A DNA stretch of 64,000 nucleotides from Collybia mongolica. Its lineage: Eukaryota; Basidiomycota; Agaricomycetes; Agaricales; Clitocybaceae. Under the pieces are notes generated by a model that was not told the DNA's origin, did not search any database, and was given only the letters and a program-made list of their open reading frames with translations. The translations under genes were made by a program, and so were the position numbers. The DNA is taken from assembly GCA_013420905.1 (NCBI GenBank), contig JAAXNY010000013.1:1674001-1738000 (forward strand), in the 5' to 3' direction. Of this stretch, positions 12,749-24,800 are shown one piece after another; position 1 is the stretch's first letter, and every line of letters starts with the position of its first letter.

Positions 12749-14235
12749 ATGAGCTCTATCAAGAGAGTTAACAAGGCCTTCCTCGGCCTCGGAGTCCTAT
12801 ATGGACTCGCTGTCTTACTCGTAATGACTCCGTTAATTCAAACTCAGTGAGTTGCAGGGCAGATTCCCTCTTATGAACCACAGCCCATAACATCCCTGCA
12901 GTGTTCTGTACGCGCATCGCATCGATTTCTTCGGGTACAACAAGTTCGATCACCCAGAGGACTATGGACTAGCTCGTGAGGAATTTCATTCATCGCGTAG
13001 CCTGACATTCAGCACATTCAGCTAAAACGACGCCCATTCAACCTGCCAGCCGGAAAGACAATCAACCTCAAGTTGCGCAGTGCAGATAACACATCGATCG
13101 GCGCATGGTTCATGTTCGCGGACAAGTTCTACCGCACCCTCCCCTTCCCACCCTCAAACGGCACGCGGAAGGGTGAGATCGCTGTGGCCACGAAGCACGC
13201 GCCCACAATCCTCTTCTTACACGGGAACACGGGCACGCGAGCACTTCCCCTCCGCATCAACTTATACACCGCGTTCACATCGCGCCTAGGCACAAACGTG
13301 CTTGCGATCGACTACCGTGGGTTTGCGGACAGCGAGGGTTATCCGACAGTCAAAGGCGTCGCTCAAGATGCGCGCACGGGGTGGAATTACTTGATCGAAT
13401 CTGGTGCTCACCCGGAAGACATTCTGATCGTTGGACATAGCTTGGGAACGGCTATCGCTAGTTTGCTGAGCGCTGAACTGGGGAACGAGGGCATTACTCC
13501 GCGGGGATTGGTTCTCATGTCGGTAAGTGTTATACATAGTCGAGTTTTCATCATTATACGAACTCATTATTTCTTCCTGAAGGCCTTCTCGTCTGTCAGA
13601 ACCCTCATGGATGAGTATTATCTTTTTGGATGCCTGCCACTGCTGAAACCCCTTGCGATGATACCTTTGGCACCACGTATGTTTTGCCGTACTCTCATAT
13701 ATGCTAGCTCACTGTCAATAATAGGACTGCTGACCTGGTCACTGGTGCATAAGTTTGATACCCTTACCCTGGTACCCGTAAGTTATGCCATCTTCTTCAC
13801 TGGGCTTGCTTCTAATTTATGCTTGTAGGCGATCAAATCATCTGTCTTGATCTCACATGCGGGTACGTCTTCTCTCGACTAACGTCTCAGTCCCATGTTG
13901 ACCACTGGTTGCCAGAGAACGACTGGGATATCCAGCACTCTCATTCTTCGATCCTTTTCAACGCCTTTCTCGATCCACATCTTCCTGAGCTCCCAGATTT
14001 CCCGCAAAATCCAATTTTATTGAATCACTCTGACTGGAGTGCCCGACTGGCTGCACGCAACACGAAGCGCGCCGAGCTTGTTTATAGTGTCGACATTCAC
14101 AACTTTGGGACCTGGGATGAATTTACGGCTGGCGGACGATCAATCGCAATGCTCAAGACTAAGAAGGGTAGCCATGACATCGGAAGGATCGAAGGCCTTC
14201 AAGACTATATGGGAAGAATGTTCCAATTGTTGTAG
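12749..14235 (+). CDS. alpha/beta hydrolase, ABHD12/Bem46 type, with an apparent frameshift
   Basis: Membrane-anchored serine hydrolase; relatives act as (lyso)phospholipid lipases. The N terminus MSSIKRVNKAF plus a hydrophobic stretch (about residues 9-27) is a signal anchor. After two introns comes HVLYAHRIDFFGYN, typical of the family. The oxyanion block LFLHGNTGTRA lies near 13210-13250 and the nucleophile elbow GHSLG near 13433-13447. The likely catalytic His is in KKGSHDIG near 14165-14180. Further introns start at 13522, 13679, 13769 and 13859 (approximate). Oddity: exon 3 begins at 13022 in the frame reading PKTTP, but from 13037 on the family-like frame is FNLPAGKTINL, one base out of phase. 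No alternative GT-AG pair fixes this. It is either an assembly indel or a disabling mutation. Family call firm; intactness uncertain. Confidence 0.85.
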
Positions 14236-14854
14236 AGTTAAGTTCACTATGATATGCCGTCGTGTTTTCTGTCGTTTTTCTGATTTGGTAGATGAGTTCC
14301 AACTTACTGTAGGAGTTGTGTAATAATTTTGTATGTTGTATGGTGATACATGTATCAAGGGTTATCTCTGTACCTCCCGAACTGCTAATCCAGAGTATAA
14401 ACTTTCCCTTATGTAACTGCAGCAGACACTTCAATGCCAAATAGTGGACCCACGTGACCAAAATTCGCCAAGCCTGTTGACCTGGCGTTATTGTCTTTTC
14501 GGTGTCTTGCTCTCCGTTATCGACAATTAAAAGTGCCAAATCCAGCAACACCGGAATGGAGACGTGGAACAACAATAGAAAATGTCTAACTTCTTCGATC
14601 CATTTGTTATCTGGCAGGCAGGGCGTAGCCCAGGTGATCCGATGAACTTCGCAGGGCCTCCTAGGCCTTTTGTTCTCCGGCGCTATGTATACCGAGGGGC
14701 GAAGGTCCAAGATCAGGCATCCTCTAGGACTCTGGAGCTCCTTGATCACCTCTATCTTGTCTATCGACGTGGACCATCCTTCGTGTTGCCTCCGACTGAC
14801 TAACAGGACCCCGCCGTTGACCTACATTAATATTCCAGTACCATTTAATTCGCC
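14236..14854. other. Intergenic, no gene recognised
   Basis: 619 bp holding the 3' end of the hydrolase and the promoter of the next gene. Frames on both strands (for example 14159-14749 on the minus strand) show no family features. Confidence 0.4.
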
Positions 14855-16126
14855 ATGGCCGTCCCCACGAAAATCGTCTACCCCGTTCCCCCTCCGACCA
14901 CTAACTCCTTGACCGCCCAGCAGCGCATGCAACTCATGCGATCGACCAAGAAGCTTGGTCGTATCCTGGGAAGCACACCGCATCTCGTCGACACGAGCAA
15001 CTCTAGCGCACTCGGTAAGTTACATGTCTCACAAGATGTCCACTCTATCGTTCTGAGGTGCCTGGCAGGTCCCATGCACATCCAGCTACCATTCGACACT
15101 GCAGAACGTTACGCCTTCCCCCGCGCGTCCATGGACTCCATCTCCTCTAGCTCAAGTTCGGCATCGTTCAGTAGCTCCCTGAGATCTATCGAGCGCCCCG
15201 CGTCTTCTTGCTCGAGCACCCATTCCATCCGATCTACCAGCACGCGCGCAGGATCTGTAAGGTCCAAGAAGTCCACAGCCTCCTCGGACTCGTCGGATTC
15301 CTGGCCCAGCCGCAAGCCGCCCATGCTCCGACTTGCGATGACTTCTTCGTTGGAGACAATTCCGGCATCCCCCTTAGTCGCAGCAACTATCTACACCCAC
15401 CCACGTACGAGCTTTATCGATGCGGATGAAGGTACACAATTCACTATCATCCCCAGCAACACCTCGTCTCCGGGAGACTCCCCCACCTCCCCGACATTCA
15501 CGATACCTTCTGCTACCGCAGAACGTAGGCAGAAAATGGATCGACTCCGCCGGAAGCTCGGCGAAGGCGTACCCCTTGACCTCGTTTTCCCCACCGAAGT
15601 TTTCCCCACCGGAGACGAATCCTCCCCAGTATCTAGGGGGGAGGAGCGGGCACTGCCGGCGCTGCCAATACCCCGTGCACCCAAGTCAGGCCGCATCTCA
15701 TCGACCCGCGACTCTATCGCATCCGTATCCCCTCACCGCGCCCCCAGAAAAATCAACGCGCCCAAGCCCTCACGCCCAGCGCCGCCACCGCCCACACCCG
15801 CAGAGATACGGCGCCGCCGGGAATCGAGAGAAGAGGTGAGGATCTACCACCCGTATAGCGGTATGGCGCAGCGCGATATGAAGGAGAGGCTGTATTCGAT
15901 TATTGAGAGCCCCGAGGAACACGGCTCGGGGTGTTTGGAGGAGTTCGGTCTCAGCCGAGGGGGGACGCCCAGCTCGATGGAGTCTGAGTGGTATGCCAGC
16001 GACGATGAGTCTGCCGCGGTCAGGACGTGGAGTACGAGGAGGGGGTATGAGGGATGGTCGGACCATCTCTTCAATTCACTGGAACCCAAGCGGCGCTCAG
16101 AGATCCGGATGAGCATTGATTGTTGA
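14855..16126 (+). CDS. Serine-rich, mostly disordered protein of unknown function
   Basis: Starts MAVPTKIVYPVPPP. A short possibly helical segment follows (QQRMQLMRSTKKLGRILG, about residues 25-42), then long Ser-, Pro- and Arg-rich disordered tracts. A 54-bp intron at 15015-15068 (gtaagt...ggcag) is a multiple of three, so it stays open when retained; spliced, the join reads SSALGPMHIQLPF. Without it the protein has about 405 residues. Basic and acidic patches in the C-terminal third (a run reading AEIRRRRESREEVRIY, then a conserved-looking ESEWYASDDES) may be interaction motifs. No membrane segment, signal peptide or catalytic domain is visible. Strong codon use and absence of stops make it a real gene. 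Function unknown. Confidence 0.75.
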   Translation: MAVPTKIVYPVPPPTTNSLTAQQRMQLMRSTKKLGRILGSTPHLVDTSNSSALGKLHVSQDVHSIVLRCLAGPMHIQLPFDTAERYAFPRASMDSISSSSSSASFSSSLRSIERPASSCSSTHSIRSTSTRAGSVRSKKSTASSDSSDSWPSRKPPMLRLAMTSSLETIPASPLVAATIYTHPRTSFIDADEGTQFTIIPSNTSSPGDSPTSPTFTIPSATAERRQKMDRLRRKLGEGVPLDLVFPTEVFPTGDESSPVSRGEERALPALPIPRAPKSGRISSTRDSIASVSPHRAPRKINAPKPSRPAPPPPTPAEIRRRRESREEVRIYHPYSGMAQRDMKERLYSIIESPEEHGSGCLEEFGLSRGGTPSSMESEWYASDDESAAVRTWSTRRGYEGWSDHLFNSLEPKRRSEIRMSIDC

Positions 16127-17585
16127 ACACACGACGGCGACGACCTTTTTTTTTTCTTGATGATGTATCTTTATTCCTTTTTCATCGTTTTCTCGCTTCA
16201 TTACACATACACATATTGCATTGCTCAGGTTTTTGGTTGTTCTCCCGATTATTGTACGATACTACTACTCATATCTTTTCACTTATTCTTGGTCCTTTGA
16301 AGGTACCCTCCCCACCTCGGCGTGGCTGCACACTCCAACTTCTTTCTTGTACGGTTTACAAGATGAACTTCCGTTGTTTGCAAGTAATACGATCCCTGTG
16401 GGAATTATTACATCTGCATCGACCATCTAGCACTACACCAAGCAAACACGGCGCCTCTGAACTTTCAACTACATCTGAAGGAATGATATAACCCCTCAAT
16501 GATTGGCCCATACAATCGATAGATCTGGATGGAAATCAGATCCCTGAATTCTCATTTGTCCTTCCGCATCCAATGGTCATTTATGACGGCAACAAACTGA
16601 TCAGTAATCCGAAATGGGGTATTGTACACGAAAATTACTCGCATGTCTGACCCAGGTGACGAAATGAACACCTTGTTTGAGCCACACATATACGGAACCA
16701 TGGCGAACGCTGCTTTAATTTGCAAAGCATTTAACCGCTCCAGCTGTCAATCCACTGAATATAACCCGGACGTCGATAGGTCTTGGATAGCCGTATCGAA
16801 GGTAGTAAATGGATCCCTTTTGACACATACAGGAAGTGCATCCTCCATAAGATCGACCCGTCTACGCCGGAAATTTCCCACCCTTAGACGGGGTCGGTGT
16901 ACCGCCTCTGAATCCGTTCCGTATGCTCTTCCTTGCAGTGGAGCTACCAAGGACCCGTTTGACCTGGTGTATTATTTGTATCCTCTGTTTCCGTCACCTG
17001 CGACAATTGTACCTCCTTGCCGTTGATTGAAAACATCCTAAGAGATCTGGAAGCCTCCAGGGAGGGCCGAGTGTTATGATTTTCCGCAGTTGGGAAATAT
17101 GCGCCAGTCGTCGGTGTAAGGGAGTAACATGACAGAACAGATATCCCAGGGAAGGAGAGAAGCGGAGGGGGGAGTGGGGTTCTTCATGTCTATTCAATCT
17201 TAGATCTGCAAATATGGAATGAACATAACCAAAGATTCCCGAAGGACATCACACAGACGGACAGTTCCAAAATGGCTTATCTACAGTTCCAAAGAAACAA
17301 AAAAAGCAACTATATAGCAACATAAAAGGAGCGAGAAAAGACAGTATACACAGCCAACACACCGCCCCCCGCACCAAACAAAAACAATAACAAAAACGGC
17401 ACGTCTCCTTCGACCAGTGCCTGGACCGTACCTAGACGCCCTAAAAATATACACACAAGAAGATACATTCCAATCGGTATCGATCACGAAGCCACCACAC
17501 TGGGGCAACCTTCCATCCCTTCCGGCTTCCTAGATCATACCACGCCTCCGGTATCACCGTTCTTTATTCCTTATTTCCTTATAAC
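16127..17585. other. Long intergenic region between convergent genes
   Basis: 1.46 kb. A T-run just after the serine-rich gene (about 16146) suits its 3' UTR, and about 17280-17585 suits the 3' UTR of the dicarboxylate carrier. In the middle, 16506-16646 (+) stays open and reads like protein (IPEFSFVLPHPMVIYDG), but no flanking exons could be joined to it. A 134-codon frame at 16622-17026 has no recognisable domain. Confidence 0.35.
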
Positions 17586-19234
17586 CTAAAACATCGTGAC
17601 ACCCTTCGATCGGGAGAAGTCTACGAGGTTCTTAAGCTGCTCGAGCGTCAAGAAGATGAGAATCGTGGTGGGCTGCAGACGCGTCCAGGCGGGGACCCAG
17701 CCTTTGAACATGAACATGGCGCCTTCGTTCTTCAGCGAGGTCTTGATTACGCCGATTGTCGACTGTGATATGGGTTGTAGGTTAGTATGGATCTAGAGGC
17801 GTCGACATTGAGACGTACGTTAGATCCTGGACCTGACGCATTCATGATGCGACTCTGATGTATTCGTGTTGAGAGATCACCCAGGGTATGTTATAAATAA
17901 CTATTTACCTTCAACACATCGGCTGGTGAGCACACGGTAGTTGCAACAGTACCCTAAAAATCCACGGCTGTCAGAAATTGCCTAATGGACAATAATAATT
18001 CAAGCTTACAGCAGCAAAACTGGCCGTGAAATGGCACATAATATTATCATCAAAGTATTTCGTCTTGAGGAGCTCTGCTTTGAAAAAATCATACCTTGAG
18101 GTATCGATAAATAAACTCAGTAAAGCCTAGATGAGACTAGCGACGTACGATGCAAGTTGACTGGCATTCATCAAGATTGCACGGAATACGTTTGGCCCAA
18201 CTCCTCGGCCAAGCGAAGAAGGTCCTTCTTCCCGAACCATCTGTTAAAAGGCGATCAACACGATTCTTCAGTGCGCATAGCATGGGGAAATCGCATCGCG
18301 CTCAGTGGACGACATGTTCGAGACGTGCTCGTACAAGTGGTCTAGCCAATCATGAATGCGGCAATGGGCACACGAGTGGTGATACAAGACAGGCACCGAT
18401 CACGTCATGATGGCGTATCAAATGCCAAAAGTTATCCCCATTGAGCTTAAATGTGAGGGAAAGGTCCGGACTCACCCTAAACAGGGCGTCAAAGCAGTGC
18501 TTGTAGTTGAACCGCTTTTCAGGTGCTTTCGCAAAGTCACCTTGAAGGCGAACCATGACGATTTCTACGAAAAATATTATCAGTTGCTGTTATGAGGAGT
18601 CGTTAGAGGAATGGACGCACCGCCTGGGTTTCCAACGAAACCCGCAATACCGCCCGCTGTGTGAACATGGATCAAGGGATGAGCTACACGGGGCGCTGAA
18701 GAAGGACGAACCCATGCTTCCAGCCAGGGCGAGTTTCCATGCAGGGGCATCTTTCCCTGCACCCAACATCTTCTTACTCTCATCATAAGCCCAGAATCTA
18801 CACATGGAGTACGACATTTGGCGCATCCATGTTCCAGAGATACCATCGAAGAGTCCACGGGTTCCTAGAGGGCTATGTCAAGAGGGCCCGACCCCAGGAC
18901 GGGAGGGGAGGCGGTGGGCTTGCCTGCAGTTCTATATGTCTTTTTGATACTGTCTATCATCCGCTTATCTCCTGATGCCTGTAATCGAACTTTCGTGAGA
19001 TCTAGGGGGCTGAGCGCACGATCAGCCGGGTCAAGTTATTAAGAGGTAAGGTAGCAGCATACTGAGTGATCGATGCTGCTATTGTAGCCGCAAGACCTAA
19101 AGGGATGGAGCGCCGTCGTCAACACCAACACTCAAAAGGGATCAAGGATACATACCTCCTAGCCAGAACGGATAGGGCTGCTTTTTCGGGGGTGGGTGTG
19201 GTGGGGACATGGCCGCAGCTACAGGCATCGACAT
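17586..19234 (-). CDS. DIC1: Mitochondrial dicarboxylate carrier (SLC25 family, Dic1-like)
   Basis: Exchanges malate or succinate for phosphate across the inner mitochondrial membrane. Start ATG at 19234 (MSMPVAAAMSPPHPPPKK). The gene is cut into many small exons. In order they read: PYPFWLGG; LAATIAASIT; DLTKVRLQASGDKRM, a first-repeat carrier signature; a middle section with RFWAYDESKKMLG and GGIAGFVGNPGG; RFNYKHCFDALFR; EEGPSSLGRGVGPN; RAILMNASQLAS, a Dic1 hallmark; KTKYFDDNIMCHFTAS; GTVATTVCSPADVLK, the third-repeat signature; SRIMNASGPGSN; and the tail MFMFKGWVPAWTRLQPTTIL. The stop TAG is at 17588-17586. The order and wording match the yeast dicarboxylate carrier closely. Some second-repeat exon edges (18590-18860) are approximate. 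A TATA-like element sits about 70 bp upstream. Confidence 0.93.
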
Positions 19235-19302
19235 GATTCGTAGGGAGGCGGGTTACGTCTAAGGTGTGGTATGGCTGTTTGCTGTTCACTCGGCGTTTGA
19301 GG

Positions 19303-19308
19303 TATATA
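19303..19308 (-). promoter_or_regulatory. Probable TATA box of the dicarboxylate carrier gene
   Basis: tatata within ggtatataag, about 70 bp upstream of the carrier start codon when read on the minus strand. Position and wording fit a core promoter; no experimental support. Confidence 0.4.
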
Positions 19309-20336
19309 AGGAAGAATCGGCTGAGTCGTGTGGTTCCAAGAGAAGAGAAGCAGCTCGCTAGGCTTGGGGTTGATTTAATGGCGTATGATATCTGTGAAAG
19401 TTCCGAGGATAAACAGGTCTGCAATGAGAATGACTTGGGTCAGATTGTTGTGACAAGGAAGATCTCGGAATAATCGTTTGAAGAGGGGCCAGTAGGAGGG
19501 ATATTGTGAATTAAGACATCCGCATTGAGTGCGTGTTACCTTTGGTTGGACAGCTGATATACACGCCTGTTTACCCCGTGACTTCGCTTCGGACGGTCGC
19601 TGCCGCACCGTGCCCGCATTTAGTTCATACACTTACTACCCGATGTGTCCAAAATACCCAATATCATTGGAAGAGCGAAGACCATGGGTACATCTGTACG
19701 TCCATTCATCAATATATGGTAAAAAAATCGCCTCCCGCACTTCCGAATGACCCCGAGCTTGAAAGTAAACCAACTCCCAAAATAGCTGAAGCGCCACTGC
19801 TACACGCTCGGCCCGAGCAAGGGAAGGGAGGACGTGCGTTCCAGAGTTCGGCCGAAAGGTACATTATGCACTGGAGAAGACATGCCCAGACGTCTATTGA
19901 ATGGTCAAGACAAGTCGGCGGTGTTCTGGATAATACCTTTGTCGAGGCCGCTTCCCATGGAGCAGATGCGTAAATGGGCGTATTGGGTAGGCCTCACACT
20001 GGCAAACGTCCCCTATGGCGGACAAGGGGTGGGATCCTGGATGAAACTTGAATTCCATGCAAGCAATCGCAAGTCAGTACTGACAAAGCGCCAAGGCGAC
20101 TGACCAGTAGAGAATCAAGATTCCCCTCCAAGTATATAAATAGCCTACATTCCTATGTCGACGACAACGACACAGGGAAGGCGGGAAAGTTTAAGACGGG
20201 TGGCTTGAGAAGATATGATGGCAAACGAAAAAAAAAAAATTGTACAGAAAACGACATGTCCGTCTGCCTCCATGTGGCAACAAAATCAGATCATGTGAGG
20301 CGAAATATCGCTGTGGTCCGTGCGTTCGAAAATACC
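19309..20336. other. Intergenic between the carrier gene and U2, no gene recognised
   Basis: About 1 kb. Contains a second TATA-like stretch (tatataaata near 20131-20141, + strand) with no recognisable transcript after it, and an A-run near 20229. Frames here (19533-19973, 19834-20103) show no family features. Confidence 0.35.
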
Positions 20337-20344
20337 TATATAAA
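20337..20344 (+). promoter_or_regulatory. TATA box of the U2 snRNA gene
   Basis: tatataaa located about 31 bp before the inferred 5' end of U2, the spacing expected for a Pol II core promoter. Confidence 0.65.
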
Positions 20345-20367
20345 CCTCGTCCCCACGTTTTAAAACC

Positions 20368-20551
20368 TTACCACTCTGGCCTTTTGGCTTAGATCAAGTG
20401 TAGTATCTGTTCTTAATAGTTTAACCACTATTATGGAGGCACCGCCTCCATTCTTGGTTATCTAATTTTTGCCGCCCTTGTCCCCTGTGCTCTGCTTGCA
20501 ACACGGGGGCGCGATGACCTTGCTACTGCACTATCGGCTTGTGTCGTCGGG
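20368..20551 (+). ncRNA. U2: U2 spliceosomal small nuclear RNA
   Basis: RNA core of the U2 snRNP, which base-pairs with the intron branch site. The near-invariant 5' half is visible: GGCCTTTTGGCTTAGATCAA followed by GTGTAGTATCTGTTCTT. The branch-site-pairing GTAGTA is at 20400-20405. Stem IIa pairs AATAGT (20415-20420) with ACTATT (20427-20432). Stem IIb pairs GGAGGC (20435-20440) with GCCTCC (20443-20448). The Sm site AATTTTTG is at 20464-20471. A GC-rich stem III follows (about 20481-20509). Stem IV pairs CGATGAC (20512-20518) with GTCGTCG (20543-20549), allowing one G-U pair. Total about 184 nt, close to the usual U2 length. The 5' end was placed ten bases before GGCC by analogy with other U2 RNAs, so the ends may be off by a few bases. 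All functional elements are intact. Confidence 0.95.
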
Positions 20552-21881
20552 GGATCCCCATCTTTCTTTTTGCTGAATTTATTGTTACCACCTATTGGTG
20601 TAGTAACGAGGCTTCAGCAAATGGATTGTACGTGGGCTTCATTGGATTCCTAGACTTTTCTGCAATGTTGTTGGTATTCTATACTTGATTATCCGATATA
20701 CTTTATACACTTGTAATATATAATTTTTGGACACTTTTGAGGACAAATTGTGGAAACATCATCAGGGGACATCTAGCTTGTATCATTCTTTAGGTCTCCT
20801 TGTTGATTGCGTATCCAAGTATTGGGGAGGGGCAATTGCCGGCTATTTTTTATTTATATGTAATTATTTGTTGGGCCTGGAAAAGTGCCATTTGATGACC
20901 CACATTGCTGGTGGCTCAGAAACTGAAGATATTGGATCGGTCTAATAGTAAATAATGTTCAAAATATCAGCCTGGTGAGTCTTTGTGGTGGATTTCTGGA
21001 TTCCCTCATTTTTCAAGATTCATCAAAATTACATATGTTTTTTAGACCTGTTATTTAAAACTCAGCTCAAAACCATACCCTCATGGAAAATAATTAAATT
21101 CTCATTGATGCAGTGCTCGAAAAGGCTCAAAACAAGATGGGAGCTCTTCACATATACTATCCTTAAATTTCCATTAGCTTAACATATCTTATCTCATGAG
21201 ACTGTGCTCCCAAAAGCATGAACTATTGGTGGGTTACAAAATCTCTCCAAATTTGTTATTTGTTTACTGGTATTATGAACATGGAGCAGGAAATCATTGC
21301 CCCTCCCCTCAAGTACACAGGAAAAGTACTGTTAATGATGGAATCTTATCAATGGCTGGGCAGGGAGGGTCCTCAAAGCATCCAGAAACCAATGAACCCG
21401 TTGGGGCCAGCATGCATATATATTGGCCTGGAAATGCTTGGAATTATGTAAAATGCAACCATGAAAACATACCGACAGGGTCTAACTACAGTGACAGCCG
21501 AAGCATGGCAAAAACCCGTCTTTCCCAGGACCCACATACACATTTTGATCAAACACAGCACTCTATTGTACTTACTCCACAAGCACGCCAATTAAGTACT
21601 TCCATTCATCAAACGAAGGCATTGTAACAATGGTTTCCGGCTACGAAAGCTCACTTGCGGTGGGCGCTGCTTTTCCATAACCGGTTCCGAGGACCTGATT
21701 CTGACGGCACGATAGGTACAGGAGCTGGATGGCATCTACTGACATTCATGATCGTTGCACTGGATTCAGGCTGTGTACAATACATATGTATCCATGACCG
21801 ATGTACTCAGGGGAAGTAATACATTTATATACAGGGTCGCCTTGTACTTTTTGCTTCCGTCGCATTGGTGTGGTCGTCACA
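20552..21881. other. AT-rich intergenic stretch
   Basis: 1.3 kb, visibly more AT-rich than its surroundings between about 20570 and 21190. Frames at 20727-20945, 20985-21182 and 21196-21627 show no family features. A TATA-like atttatataca near 21824-21834 suits the promoter of the DUF6535 gene. No terminal repeats, target-site duplications or reverse transcriptase motifs could be found by eye, so a transposon relic is possible but not shown. Confidence 0.35.
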
Positions 21882-24800
21882 ATGGGTCCTACTCGTTCTA
21901 ACACGCTGGACTCGCAGACGGGCTGGTTCCAGAGCCCGACACCGTCTCGAGTATCGACACCAATTCCGACCGCTACTGGAAAACTACAGCGCCATTTCGG
22001 CTTTACTGGAGATGCGGATAATCGGGGTCCATTTTTACGGTACCGCTCCAGGATGAGGCCAGATCGGACCATCGGTACAAGTCCAGAGATGTAAGTCACG
22101 CGCTTGTTTTTTTTTTCTCAGCCAATACGTGTGTTCATCTTTTTGCCGTTAACAGCTTTACACAAGGAGCCAAAAGTAATGCATGGGAGAAAGGTGCCAA
22201 CCAAAACAGGCTATCTGAAGTGAAAGAGGATGGTGAGCTATTTCGTGGCTCTCGAAGTGCTTTTTCTCTGAGCCACTTCTCCACCGGGACAGCACCCTCC
22301 CTCGTTGCGGAGAATGATTTCCTATATCCGAAAGACGAGCCTGGTGAAGAAATGTCAGAGCCTGCTCGTGTCTGGCGCCTATACATCGACGAAGCTACAA
22401 AATTCGATGCGTCCCTGATTGAGGGATGTAATAGAGGCATTGATGTCCTCCTTGTCTTTGTATGTGACCCCTTTTGAAGGCTTTTTATCACAATCTCATA
22501 ATTTGTATAGACTGGTTTATTCTCTGCCGTCTTAACCACATTCATTATCCAGTCCTTCCAAATGATGATCCCAGATCCAGCGGAAACCACCAATGCCATG
22601 CTAGGCCAGCTCCTCGCCGTCCAGGCCGGCATCGCAAATGTTAAACCCTCCGTGCCAGTTGAACCCACTTCAGCATCACGCCATCAGATGCACTGGGTTA
22701 ATGGCCTTTGGTTCGCGGCGTTGTCCTTTTCGCTTTCCACAGCGTTGATATCGATGCTTGCTAAACAATGGCTGCAAGCATATACGCCCCATGTGTCAGG
22801 TTCCCCGCTTCACAGGGCACGGCAACGGCAATCCCGATATATGCATCTTGAATCGTGGCGTGTCATGGGCGTTATCAACGCCCTTCCACTTCTCCTGCAC
22901 GTCGCGCTGCTCCTTTTCTTCGCAGGCCTTATTGTCCTACTTTGGAAGGTCGATCTGGCTCTTACCATCGCCACTTGGATCGTCGTCGCGTCAGCATATG
23001 GTTTCTACTTTGCCTCAATTTGGCTTCCTCTCGTCTACCCCGGCTGTCCTTACCAGCACCCATTATCTGATCACTTCCGGAAGTGGCTAGGCCCAATTAC
23101 AGTCGTTACTTTCAATGGCTTGTCGTCCAATAATGATTCTTCTGAAAGCGTGCGAGATGCTTGGAAGCCCCAAAAGTGCGTCAATCATAATTATTAATTA
23201 ATGAGTCTAACTGACCCATGAGCACAGGCCTTTCTTCGTTTCTTCCGACGATATTCTCGACGCATCAGCTCTGGTCTGGCTCTTTACAAGGTCAACGGAC
23301 AAACACATAGTTGCAACCGCCCTCCAAGCTATAGCGGGCCTTCCCCGTGACTTTACTGCGATGCACATCCTCCGGAGCGCCGACGCACTTCGCCTAGTCG
23401 AGCAGGCCTTCCAATACTGTTTTGATAAAGACACCACTGTCGACCTCAAATGGCATCTTCACGACGCCGACAGCGCCTGGTTGTATTGCCGAGCATGGAT
23501 GAATCTCACACGCGGAACCCCCGAACAATGGCCCCTAGACCTCCTCGAGCCGCTCTGGAAACTCCAAGACCAGAAATGCCACTCTGATGCAGCTGCAACG
23601 GCCTCCTGCGCTGTTGCCCTTTCCTCACCTGACACACATCTTGCCCAATGGGAACTGTTGTCGTATCTCTCCCGTTATGCCGCTGGTGAGGTGCAATTGA
23701 CTTCTGCAACAGTCTGTTGTCTCCTCGACAGTATCATAGAGATTCTCGTCCAGTGGGAGATGCCGACTGCTGTTATTGGGCAGACAACGGTCAGGGCAGT
23801 CCCTACGTTACTACGTCTACTTCAGTCGCTAGGGGACATGCCGACTTCTAACGTGCGCAGCGCAGCAGCGCTGGCCCTATACGTCTTCACCCAGGGCCCC
23901 ATTGATCTAAACCTCTACCGAAGCGAGGAACGTCGACGTGTTGATTATTGCGAAGTCATGTTGACATCTCTGTCGACAATCACGACGCAGTCAGTCCGTT
24001 TCGGAATCGAAGATTCGGCTCTCTTGGACGTTGCAACTCTCGAACTCTGTAGGCTGGCATCACCAGTGCTTGCGCAATCCCAGCGTTTCTCCAGTGGCCT
24101 GAGAGATATTACTAGAGCCAGTTTATTCGAGATGTTCATGGCAGGGCGCATTGGACCAGGGCGCGTCCCGGATTCGGTCCTAGGTGATGTTCTCCATCTG
24201 CTCCATCAAATTAGGGTCAAGCCGGAGCATCATTCGGCGTTCATCAAGACACTTGTTATCACATTATTGAAGTCATCCGACATAGAGATTACGAGTTGGT
24301 CTGTAAGGCTGCTCAAACCAATCCTCACTGAATGTTCAATCTCTGTGATCCAAACCTTCATCGAGAACAATGGTGTTAATGCGTTACTACGCGCGGCCAA
24401 AGCTGGAGCCTTCGACAATCGACGCTTACAGGTAGATAGCTGGCGAACACTGTGTGCATTTATCAACGCAAGCGTCGCGATGCACACGGACCACAAGACA
24501 CCGGATCGCCGCCTAGCTTCCATGTCGACTACTCCAGATTCTCCCTCGTTGGCCGGAAGTCACCTAGACTCCATACTCCGATCCGACTTTTTCGAAACCC
24601 TATGTTCCGTAATCGTATCGCGAAGATGGTGGCTTTTTGAAGTCAGCGGTGACTGGCTTCCCACTTTGGTCAGTCTCTGTCGACTAAGGCCAAACGAAGC
24701 TGGGTGGTGGAGCGTGATCAAGTGCATCTCGGACGGGGGGACAACGGACCAGGGCCATGAGAATTTGTTCGAAATCATGGATCAGCTCGAAGTCATTATG

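Noticed and set aside
12456..12749. 97-codon minus-strand frame with a hydrophobic end
   Set aside because: Lies in a divergent promoter and shows no signal-peptide or domain pattern.
14159..14749. 196-codon frame on the minus strand
   Set aside because: Antisense to the hydrolase 3' end and intergenic DNA, with no recognisable motif.
20552..21640. Possible transposon relic in the AT-rich stretch
   Set aside because: No reverse transcriptase or transposase motif, terminal repeat or target-site duplication could be identified by eye.
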